NCBI GenBank assembly: GCA_022385755.1 | Contig: MU278359.1 | Coordinates: forward strand, 248,001-312,000 | Direction of reading: 5' to 3' | Origin: Trametopsis cervina | Lineage: Eukaryota > Basidiomycota > Agaricomycetes > Polyporales > Irpicaceae | Length of the DNA stretch: 64,000 bases | In this document: positions 32,749 to 43,113 of the stretch, one piece after another | How positions within the stretch are numbered: position 1 is the first letter of the stretch | How the letters are laid out: every line of letters starts with the position of its first letter | Position numbers and translations under genes: made by a program | The notes under the pieces: model-generated | The model's database searches: none | What the model saw: the letters and a program-made list of their open reading frames with translations, nothing else | What the model was told of the DNA's origin: nothing

Positions 32749-32755
32749 CTTTATA
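32749..32755 (-). promoter_or_regulatory. TATA box of SSP D
   Basis: GGTATAAAGAGG on the minus strand, 159 bp before the ATG. Confidence 0.6.
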
Positions 32756-34682
32756 CCTTGCAGACCAGCGGCAAATGACTCTGCTCTGGGAGTGTTTTTC
32801 AGTGAATTCGGCAGGTCCGCTCATCCTCAAGGGTCACATGCTTCGAAATACAAATAGATCGGACTTTTTGCAACATATACGGTGAGCTTGTTCGACACCC
32901 GTTCGACCACTATCTGATATCGTATTCACAGTATACAGAACGTGCGACGCGCGCATTTTCGATCTCTTTAAATCCGGTCCTGTGGCTATTCGATATGCAT
33001 GAACACATGTCCGAAATGACATACATTAGCAAGACCACCAATGACGAGCCACGCAAGCTGAACATGACCCAGTTATGTTTTCAAATACAATGCGCTGCCG
33101 ACGATATCAGTAATTATTGAATTATTGCAGTCATGCGAACGGCGTCATCCTCGTTGACAGATGTTGATGGCTTGAACGGTGCCCTATAAAGCGAATGAAC
33201 AGAGACCTTTCTCGACCTGCCCGGAGTGGCCTACACCATGATCGCGGCCCTGGAAGTGAGAGAAATGAGTGACGTGTCGAAGCATCGGCGCTCTGCGAAG
33301 TTCCCGGCATCTGAATGATTTGTCTGGATATGTCTTTTACGACAAACCTGCTCCCAGACTCACCCGCGTATCAGCGCGAAATGGATGTGTCTGCTATGTG
33401 CTTTTGCCAGAAAATTTTCACCTCTGAAATACAAACCTCCTAGGAGAATCCATGAAGATCGCGCGGTCGTTGACATCGCATCGTTCACTTTCACACCTAC
33501 ACGCCGCTGCTTCCCGCTTCCTCATCTTCTCCATCGTCAATGCCATCTCCAGATGCAGGAGTCAACTTTCACAGTATCAACTGCTTACTGTGATCCGTCA
33601 ACACCAATAAGCTCTTGGTTTACGGGAGCCATCTCCACAGCATACCTTGCTCAACGTCTGGCTCCCACAGCAAGGGCCCTGGAACTATAACTTCGCGTTG
33701 TGCATCGCACCGGAGTTAATTAGGAGCCTGCATGTGAAGAAATGGATTTGTAATGTCAAGGACGAATTGTAGCGGAACTCGGACGGTTCAATCCTCGTAT
33801 ACTATAATTTGGCGTTCAATACACAGCCGGAGCAATCTACAATCACTACAATTACCCAATCCGAATGGATTACTTGCGCCACATCAGCGGTAGTGTATAG
33901 CGTCCTATAGGCTTTGGCTATCCTGAACCAATCGTGGGTGAGGGATGAGTGAGTGCCTTCGCTCTCATCGGCTTGCTTTGAATCCAGATGAGTAATGCTC
34001 AACATCTCTCCCCGGCTGGAGGCCGAACATTGAGAGCGGCGAATACAAGAAAGGCTACAGTGCGACTGCTCGTTCACATCTGCTGCCGAAGCGTTATCAC
34101 GCGGGTACGGTATAGGTCTTCCGCTCGGTGTTCTCGGAGTCGAACATGAAAGGCAAAGCTCTGCAATTACGACTATGTTTACAATGCCCGCTGTTTATGC
34201 GCATACTACACAAATGAACGAGAGAGAACAGGGAGATATGAGTAACAACTACTGTGGTCATTGCGAGGGGCTACATTAAGGAGACTTGGCCGATAGATAT
34301 GCGTGTGAGTGCGGTTCGCAGACTTCCGGAAGTATTGCATGTGACGGAACATCAGCGAGGAAGGGAAGGAGGGAACAGATAAGAGAAGGAAGGGAATACG
34401 AAGAGTGCTATATAGCCCGGTGACGAATGTCCCAGTGTAACAAAGGAAAGAGAACACAAAGATGGATGCCAGACGTGTCGTAAGAATGCTTGACCTGTGA
34501 GAAAGAGGAATGCTGAGGGTGGGTGTCCATCAGGGTGCGATCCAGACATGTTCTTCGGAGCGCGGAGACGGAGATACCCGGGAAGACGATGAGTTCTGGT
34601 GGCCATAAAAGCCACATACGTATATGCTGGTAGAGCAGAGTTCGAGGATAGCCCTTCTTGCTTATCGGAAGCGATAGCGAGA
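32756..34682. other. Gene-poor stretch right of SSP D
   Basis: No supported gene. The right part (34200-34680) probably includes the 3' untranslated region of the PP2C gene. Confidence 0.45.
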
Positions 34683-36090
34683 TCAATTAGACACTACGAC
34701 GGGGTTTCTGAAGCGCACGACCATAGTAGTCACGTTGTCGGTCGAATAGTTCTTATACGCGTGTTCGAGCAGTGTGTCTGATGCTTGTTTCGGGTCCGCG
34801 ATGGTGCGTACTAGATCAACGGCTCCTTGGTCATCCACGACATCCCAGAGCTGATATTTCCGTGTTCATCAGTAGACGATCATTACGTGTGATTGTAAAC
34901 AGCATATACTCACACCGTCACATGCCAAAATCATGAACTCATCCTCATCAGTCAAATCCGTTTCCGTGGTGTATGGCGCGCCGACAACGAACTCTTTCAT
35001 CGACGAGTCGCCCAGACTACGCGTCACAGCGAGCACGCCGTTCACGCGACCGCTCATAACGAATCCACCGGCGTCCATAATGCGTTTCGCCTCTTGCTTA
35101 TCCGTCCCCTTGTGGTCGTACGTTAACCTCACTGCCTTGCCTGCCCTACAAAGCACACCACGCGCGTCCCCGGCATTCGCACAGTAGAGCACGCGACGTA
35201 CAGAGAGGTCTGGCGTGGGGGTGAATATATGCTGGCCCTTCTGGTCGCGGGGGCTGACTTGGGAGGAATCAAAGGTTTGACCTTGGGAGGGTCGTCGAGA
35301 GTGAGAAGACGTGCCGATGCTGCGAAGCGCGTTCTTGAGCTTACTTGCTTTCGATGGCTTGGGGTCCGTGCCAGACTGTGATTTATCTGCATCATCCCCT
35401 CCGCTTGCATCGGTATCACCATCTGCTTCAATGAGATCTTGTGTTGACCCAAATGGATCGTAATTTGGTGGTAGGAAGGTTTGTCTGCCACTCGCATCTT
35501 CGAGACGGAGGAAGGCGGTTACTGCTGTGCAACCTGAATGCATCTTACCCTCCGACTGTTCCGACATTTCGGTGAGGTTCAGATCCACATCGTGAAAGGC
35601 TTGGTTCAACACGTCCGGGATGTTATCCGAGGGAGATTTACGTAGTGCATCAAGCAAACACTTGGTAGTGGAGCGTAAGCCACACGTGAATTCCAAAAGA
35701 GTGACCAGCATACCAATGAGAAATTCTGGCCACACCATTCAGCCGCGTGTTTTCCTGCATGTCCATCAAATATTGCGAAGAAACCCTGACCGTGGATGCC
35801 GGCGAACGGTATCACCACGGAGTGTGCGTCCTCCATGAAACGCCGTGGCCCCTTGGCTGCAGCGACACCGCACTTGAACGCATACTTGTCTGAGAAGGTG
35901 GATGTTCCATTGAGTCCTACTACAATCTCTCTGGCGAGATGTTGAGAAGGAGCACTGTATGGATTACTTCCGAGGAAGGCTCACTGGTTTATGGGCGGCA
36001 CATTTGCACCTGCTGAAGATCAGGATGGCTACGCTGTGCACAAGAGCGAAAGAGCGTACTGGAGTCTGTGTCAATCTGGATGGAAGGCAT
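34683..36090 (-). CDS. PP2C-type (PPM) serine/threonine phosphatase, Ptc1-like
   Basis: A metal-dependent phosphatase of stress and MAP-kinase signalling in the Ptc1 group. Motifs in order: RRFMEDAHSVV, GFFAIFDGHAGKHAAEWCG (metal-binding Asp), MHSGCTAVTAF, YCANAGDARGVLCR, LTYDHKGTDKQEAKRI, GRVNGVLAVTRSLGD, DEFMILACDG and NYSTDNVTTMVVRF. An insert of roughly 100 Ser/Asp-rich residues separates the two halves of the domain. Exons 36090 leftwards: a short first exon (MPSIQIDTDS), then a second splice region, then 35714, 35660-34914 and 34850-34683. The N-terminal model uses a 47-nt intron and a 54-nt intron ending just before EIVVGLNGTSTFSDKYAFKCG; an alternative keeps part of that 54-nt segment as coding. 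A TATA box lies at 36310-36316. Confidence 0.9.
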
Positions 36091-36783
36091 TCTTGGACCG
36101 AAAGTAAAGGTGGGGAGTACAGCGAGAGACTGAAGGAGATGAAGGTTTTAAGTAAAGAGTTGTGGAGTCCTGTCGCAGTGCTTTCATTGAGCAGCCCAAG
36201 CGCGGACGCGTCACATCCGATCGTTACTCCTTGTGCCACGTGCTCCAGAGTGTGGTGGCGGCCCACTGTTGTTGTGGCTCCTGCAGCTTCACCTTGATTT
36301 ACGCGATAAATTTATAGGGACTTTGTCGGCTATGGAACCGTCAAACACAACAAACACGGTAGCCTCGTAAACAAGTATTGGCTACCGGATTCTTATTCCC
36401 ACAAGACTCAGAGATTAACGGGTTACTATTTCTAGGCGAATGCTGTACACCTCAGGTGACGTATGAACTGTTTGGGCTGGAAGTTCGAGACCGCTAGCTC
36501 AGGGCATACAGCCTGATCTTCGAACCGGAGATGACTATTACATCACAATAAGTAGTCGTCGCTGCTGATCCGCTCCGAAACCAGATGGTTTCGGCGTACT
36601 GTGAGTCTCGACCAGTCGAAGTAGCTCCAAGCCATGGGGAAACGGCCACTCAACTTCCCACAACGCTTAGGACCGGGAGCTGTATGTTTACTCGACTACA
36701 TAAATCACAGGTTCGTAGTTGTAGGTCTTCCATACTTGGATTAACAGTCCGAATGATACAACGGTGGCCAACGAAATCACGGC
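36091..36783. other. Promoter of PP2C gene and 3' flank of the BZW gene
   Basis: Contains the TATA box at 36310-36316. A minus-strand ATG near 36198 would open a short upstream frame of about 38 codons in the PP2C leader. A tRNA-like A-box string near 36498 was examined and not accepted. Confidence 0.5.
36310..36316 (-). promoter_or_regulatory. TATA box of PP2C gene
   Basis: CCCTATAAATTT on the minus strand, about 220 bp before the predicted ATG at 36090. Confidence 0.5.
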
Positions 36784-38467
36784 CTATTCCTCATCTTCAT
36801 CCTCGCTTTCCTGCTCCTGCAAGAACTATACAGTATGCAGAATTAACATCCAACCTCGCTGAAACACAGCAAGAGGAGCATACCTTGACGAGTGCCTGTG
36901 TGGCAGTGAGGAAGTGCTGCTTGCCCTGAGGCTTCGCGCCTTTCTGATGCCAATAAATAATAGCTTGATCAGAAATACAGTCCTTATTGTACAAAACCTG
37001 TTCACGTCAAGGTGCGTCAGTATGTGCGAACACCAGAAAACATAGGCGCGCGGACCTTCAGAATCTGAGGGAATGCTTTGATGATACGGGTGTCTTCGTA
37101 AGAGTATACTTGTACAGCGTTAATGAGAGCGACTTCTGTCTTTGCTCCGTTGCAGAATGGCTCGAGTATATCAGCGAAGTTCTGTGTTGTAGCACTTCAG
37201 CATATGAAGTCAAATAGTATACCATGGACGTACCCCGACTTCGCGGATGGCCAATGCGTCGTTCTGATCTTGTCTGGCACTCCAATCGATAGACGCGATG
37301 AGGCCTTGCCATATACATTGAATAAGCTCAGTGTCAGGGAGGGGCCGTTCAGCTTGCTGGGTCTTGATTCCTGCGACGATCTGCGACAGACGTCAGTCGT
37401 TTGAGTCTCATGTCAAATGAACATCTACACCTACATCAGCGTGCGGTTCGTCGTTGCTGAGGGCCTCCTTGATTGTAGAGACAATCCCTTCCTTCAGGGC
37501 AGCATACTGCTTCTTTGTCCACCAATCAGCGACCTGTGGCAGGCCAGCCTTGCGGAAGTGCTCGTCCACATTCTTATCCTGTCGGTTGTTCGGCGGGAAG
37601 AAAGCGAGTAGGTCCTTCACACTAGCCTTGCGAAGCGCAGTGGCCAAATGCTCCATGGACTGTTCCGCGAGGAATGCGCGGAACACAATGGTAATCACAT
37701 CCACGGAGATATCTGCAATGATATGTGATGTTAATAGGGAAGGGGGGATGAGGATGAACAACGACGAACTGTTCTTGACTAGATGATCCTTAGTTAAGCT
37801 GAGCAGACAGCCTGCGTGAGCGAGGCCTTGCGAGATCATAAGCCCTGTAGCTACACCAAACTTCTCCCGTTGAACATCGGACCAACGATGGATGTATTGC
37901 ATTAGCGCAGCAAGAGAGGATTCTTCCAAGGGTCTCTGCAGGTATTTGTACCTGGATGAATGTTAATAACGACGAGGGGACAAAAAGAAATCATCGCGAG
38001 AGACGCACCTTCTGATGAGCTTGTTCAAAACATCAACATATTTCTTCACGTCCGCCACCTCGACTGGTTCCTTCGCATTGAAGATAGAGAATGGGGAAGG
38101 GGATGCACCGTCCTCGATATAGCTCCCTCCTGGCTGGAGGAGACCGCCGACGAGGAGGATTTCAAAAAGAGCGTCTGCATACTTAAGGAACTCAAGGGTG
38201 GAGCCTGCCTGGACTAGTTTCTGCGTGTATCCCTCAAAGTCGTCTTTGGGGATTGTCTCGAGATATTTGTATAGCTGATCTCGGAAGACTGCGAATAAGG
38301 AGGAACGGTGAGCATATACGCGTGACGATGCAGACGTGGGCGCGTGCGCGATAGGATGGGGACGCACTGGAGGGTTCGTGCTTTGCGTGTGCCTTGACAG
38401 CACCCTTCCTAGCTTTGATTCTGACCCCTTGCAGCGAAGGCTTTGCAGCGGCTTGTTGTGTAGACAT
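36784..38467 (-). CDS. BZW1/2-like eIF5-mimic protein (5MP) with W2 domain
   Basis: The N-terminus MSTQQAAAKPSLQGVRIKAR, the segment IFRDQLYKYLETIPKDDFEG and the long HEAT-like helical body match the BZW/5MP family. The C-terminal W2 domain carries the acidic-aromatic end (IIYWHQKGAKPQGKQHF, then a last exon FLQEQESEDEDEE). These proteins bind eIF2 and eIF3 and compete with eIF5, which tightens start-codon selection; they are cytosolic. At least seven introns were placed by hand, each with canonical ends, including the joins NKLIRR/YKYLQRP, GLM..TKDHLVKN/NISVDV, HAD/IVAGIKTQQ, REVG/NFADILEPF and ILK/VLYNKD. The gene lies head to tail with SCO1 (262 bp gap), both on the minus strand. Confidence 0.93.
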
Positions 38468-38729
38468 CCACAGGTTTCGAGGTTATCGAAAGAGTGGATC
38501 TGAAGAGAAAGGATGGGCGTTGTAAAGAAAGCGAAGAGATTCGCTTGAACTGGACTCGATATGACCTCAATCAAACGCGCGTGCGGGCTTTCCCGAGCGC
38601 TCACCTCACGCGACTTTCGCTGACCTTGCCCACAGGGATGAAGGGCCTCTACGAGTAAAGAGTGGTGATTATAGACATCTACTTAATATTATGATACATA
38701 AGACGAAGGTCGAAGACCAGTTTTGGGCC

Positions 38730-39787
38730 CTACACCGTCGAGCCAGTGCGCCCCTTCCACGCGTCAATCTCCTTCTGTACCCGTTCAACGACATCCTCCG
38801 CCGTGCTTGCCTTCCCAAACGCCTCAACAAACTTGCCGTTGGGGTCCATGAAGTAGAAGAATATCGAGTGGTCAACGAGGTAGTCGTCCGTCGCCTTAGC
38901 GTCGCGTGGCGTCGAGAAGTAAACGCGGTAGGCTTTGCACGTCGCCTTCACGGTGTCATATGCGCCTGTGAGGCCTATAAGACGTGGATGGAAGTCGGAC
39001 ACGTATTTTCGGACTTGAGGAACGCTATCTCTCGCGGGGTCCACAGATATGAATATAGGTTGGACAACTGGTCCATATCGTTTCTCTGAGAATGTACAGT
39101 ATCAGTCCTTGGCCATATTTGTTCTGAAGGCGCGGCGCACCAAGTTCCTCTACCGCAGCACTCATTTTGTCCAGTTCTTCGGGGCAGATGTCGGGGCAGT
39201 TCGTGAACCCAAAGTAGATGAGGCTCCATTTCCCAAGGATGTTCTGCTCCGTGAACGTCTCGCCCGTGTGTGCCGTCAGCGAGAAAGGTCCACCGACAGT
39301 CGGCCTTCCCACTTGCTTATCCGCTAACTCTTTCTCTACGTCACAGTTAGCAATGCGGTCGAGGCTGAGGGATAACAAGAAGGGAGAGGATGCACTTACC
39401 GCGCTGCTCCGCTGACTTCTGCTTCTCATACCGGAAGTACCAGAACAGACTGACACCGGTCACAACGAAGATAGCTGCTGCCGTAGGCGTAAAGACCTAT
39501 CTCCCATCGTTCATAAGCAAACGATCTCGGAACTCGGAGAGAAAAGAACGTACCCCAACTGCTGCTCTGTCCCGACCTCCGCTCGTGAACGGGTCTTCAG
39601 CCTTTCGGGCTCGGGACGTGGAGAACGCCCGGCTGGTTGTAGCTACCGGCTTTGCATTTATACCGGCGTGCAAGTGGTTCTTAAGACTTGTCGTTTGTAG
39701 CCGAGCACATAGCCTCGAGCTGTTGCGCGCAAAGGAGGGTAAAGCAGGTCGCATTTGAGAAAAGCGAGTGACGCATGAGACGCCCAT
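38730..39787 (-). CDS. SCO1: SCO1-type mitochondrial copper chaperone
   Basis: SCO proteins deliver copper to the CuA site of cytochrome c oxidase subunit 2 in the mitochondrial intermembrane space. The first exon is basic and Ser/Arg-rich, a presequence. One transmembrane segment follows ([16 protein letters not shown]), then [33 protein letters not shown] with the copper-binding CxxxC motif, [10 protein letters not shown], and [18 protein letters not shown] with the conserved copper-ligand histidine. The 54-nt intron 39086-39139 is needed to read [15 protein letters not shown]; without it the frame runs into a nonsense extension. ATG 39787 is used; a second in-frame ATG eleven codons later is possible. 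Confidence 0.93.
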
Positions 39788-40070
39788 TTGGAAGTCTCAC
39801 AAATACTGCACACCGGTCTCGACATGTTCCAAAAGATGACAAAGTATGAAAGATACGCAGCTATGGTTGGCGTTTACAATTTTTATGTATATAGACAAGA
39901 ATGATCGAAAGAGAAAGAAATTTCATGAACTGCATCACTGAGTATACTTTTCCAATCCAAACTGAAAAATCTCTCTGCATAGCTGTAAACGTGAAGAAAA
40001 AAGAACCTGATACGCGAGGCTCGTGATGAAGAGGGATCAATATCATAAGGGAATGAAGGTCAATACTGAA

Positions 40071-43000
40071 TCACCACGCTTCTGGCATCTGGGGGAAATC
40101 GCCATGCCAGCCATTGGTACTGGCTATCTGTAAAAAGATGCCGTCCGAACCGTTGACTGGCAAGCCGAGATCGGTCAAGTTCTGTAGAAAGTTGTCAGCC
40201 AGAAATCCACGCGCGACGACTAGATGCACTAACCTGTTCCTGGAGCCACAAGGGAATGGCGCTGGGACTGAACATGCGTTGCTCGCCAGCTGCTGACCAG
40301 TTCACTCCGAGTTCTTCCATTGTGAATGGCGGAGGTGGGGGAGCAGGGGCAACAAGGCTTGGGTCCATGAATGCGGGAATATCCATTTGTTGATTCTGCA
40401 TAACGCCAGGAGGCACCATGCCCATTTTGCGACGAAGGTTGGCGAGCATAATACGAAGCGTCAAGGCATAGCTAAGTGGTGGAACATCAGCGCGAGATTC
40501 TGGAATATTGATCTCAAACAAACTCACCGCTCAGCAGCAACGTCGGACAATAGACCTGCAAGCTGCTCAACTTGACCAGAGATCGCAGAAAGATCCAACT
40601 CGGCAGGGAATAGGTTGGCCATCTTCAACAGGAATAGGCCAGAGAACGCAGCCGTGACGAGACTGTCGTGAACCGCATAACGGAGCGCAGCACTGTACAG
40701 CTCCAACAGTGAGTAGGTGAGACAGCATTTGGAACATGGGAGTCGTACCGATACGTTGAAGAGTTCAGTAAGTTGGCCAGGCATGCTGACGCTGCGTCTT
40801 TTGCTTGGAAGGCCAGCTCGCGCTGCTCGAATGGCATCTTGTCCCAAGAGACTCCTCGGAGTGCAACACACACGAGCCAAAGTTTGGCATAGTGCAATTC
40901 ACCAGTGAGGATCTTTCGTTGCAAAGACTCTTCGTCCATTGATTGACCTAACTATACGTGAGCATGTCTCACTGGACACAGAAGTCTTGGGACTTACGGT
41001 GTAAGTCGTCCCAATCTGCCCACCACTTATCGAGCGCAACGTTGGCTCTTCGGATAAACGCCAATGTGTTGTGGTTGACCTGACCATTGAGAGGTGAAAG
41101 CGTCTCGTAGATTTGAGCTATGGAAATAGTTAGCGAACATTCGGAGCCATTTATGTGGTGTGACGTACTCTTCTGAGCAATCAGTTCGACCTGGGACACT
41201 AGTCGTACATCTGTCGGCGAGGCCATTGGATGCTTGAGCAAAAGACGACAATGCCGGATGGAGCCTTCATCACGAAGAACAATGGGTCGCCCAGTGCCTA
41301 GGCTCATTCTAGGAAGACGTCAATACCAATAGCATAGCAGGAACCAAATCATAGAGAACGTACTGGTGATCAAACCAATACAGGCAGAGCCAAATCCGAG
41401 CGGAAACAACTGAAGGGCCCGTGTGAGCCACTGGCGAACATACCATCGTGTTGGCAACTTACCTAGATTTCTTTCTTCTTCCTCAGTGCGCTTTTTGTTG
41501 GGTTCATCCGCAAGCTTTTCCAACGCTCGGTGTAACCCAAGGTCAAGAGCCATACGCATGGCGTGTCCACTGGGGAGCCAGCCATTCGTAGACCACGCCG
41601 CCAAAAGCAGCATGCCCTGGACAGCTTCCTTTCTGACCACAGGACCAAACAGAGATGACCGCGCGATGCCCTGAGCTTCCTCCAAGGCCCTGTAGAACGA
41701 CGGCGAAAGCGGGCCTGTGCCACTTCGGATTTTACTGGCAACGGCAAGAATGGCGTCAAAGGTCCATGGAGTGCGTTCCATGAGGCCCTCATATGTATCG
41801 TACGCAGGGTCGAACACAGGAATGAAGATGTTGCAGCCAGAGAAGAATCTGGGCGTTGAGATATCAGGATTGGCGAAGCACGCACAACACATGAGCTACG
41901 TACATATGGTAGAGCTCACGGGCCTCTGCGTCAGATACAAGGCCCTGCACATACATAAGTTGGAGTCTTTGCACTAGTCTACGAGAGATTCCACCTTTTC
42001 TACAACATGAGGGAACGCATTGCGGGGAGTGGGTTCAGCCTTCTTGCGCTTCTTGACCCTGAAAGACGTGAGGCCATAATCAAGTATGCCGATGGGGAGT
42101 TCACCGTACCTAGGGGGAGAAGCAGAGGGGGCTGCGGCTGCCTCAGCAGCGGCATTTGCAAGACCTTGGAGGGCCTCGATAGGGGCGTTGAGAGTAGATC
42201 TTGGAAGAGTGTCTTCCGATTCGTCATCTGAAGACGGCGCGGTGCTGGGGACGATGCCATATGTGGCATACTTGTGAGGCTAACGGGTGAAGCGCGTCGA
42301 TGAGAATACGACAAATAGAGGGAGGTGAGTTCTTACTGGAGGGGCAAAGCCAGGGAGAGGAGGGAAGCTTCTGTTACTACGGTGATCCGTTGGCTGAGGG
42401 CTGTACATGTCAGGTCCGCGCATTGGAGGACCTGGGGGTTGCTCTCGGAGCCCCTGATGGGGACCTTGCTGGACCGCCGAAAGGATGCGGTCCAGCGTGG
42501 ACTGCATGCCTATCATCTGACTCTGCATGACCTGCATTGAGAGTCAGTTGTCGATTGCATGAGATGTAGAGACGGCATGACATACGAGATACTGGCCCTC
42601 CAGACGTGAAAGTCGTCTGCAAATATGTCAATCAGAATGGATGATGAGACTGAGCGGCTAAGGTTTACTTACTCGACGCTTCCAGTAGGCATTGGCTGCA
42701 CATTTTTCTTCTCTGGTTTCTCAAAGATGCATGGCGTACCACTGAGTTGACAGCGACGACAAGGTGCCTAGAGGATATATCCGGGCCGGGCGGATTGACG
42801 GACCATTATGATGAGCAGCGGGACGAGAGGGAGCGTTCAGTCCGCTCCGCAGGGTAACAATCCGGCCGCTCACCTCTCCTTCACATCGATTCTTTCCTTT
42901 GCGACAAGCGGTGCACGCTCGCGCCCCTCTCTTGGGAATATGGGCCGGCGGAGCCTGCGGGCCTTGGCTAGCGACAGACTGTTGGGCAGAGCCCGATTCC

Positions 43001-43113
43001 TCCTGGGCAGGTGCCATTCCGCCCTGGAACTGCATGTTGTCAAATTCGCTTGTTCTGCGCCGCTTTTGACCGCTTTGTTCGCTGTAAGTGGGCGTTGTTG
43101 GTGACAGAGACAT
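40071..43113 (-). CDS. Zn2Cys6 transcription factor with fungal-specific regulatory domain
   Basis: The N-terminal cluster reads ACTACRKGKNRCEGE, then APCRRCQLSGTPC across a 106-nt intron (42768-42873): C-x2-C-x6-C-x5-C-x2-C-x6-C. A coiled coil (SVERLSRLEGQYLVMQSQMIGM) and a Pro-rich linker follow. The middle contains the Fungal_trans-type region: GCNIFIPVFDPAYDTYEGL, then a helical stretch with HAMRMALDLGLHRALE, RIWLCLYWFDHQMSLGTGRP and so on. The end is NGWHGDFPQMPEAW at 40071. About eleven introns break the gene; an ATG with no competing upstream start is at 43113. Targets cannot be told; the regulator is separated from the next gene by 4.7 kb. Confidence 0.88.

Noticed and set aside
36488..36540. 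tRNA-like string (tagctcagggc with a ttcgaacc further on)
   Set aside because: A-box and B-box look-alikes are present but only about 20 nt apart, no cloverleaf fits, and acceptor ends do not pair.
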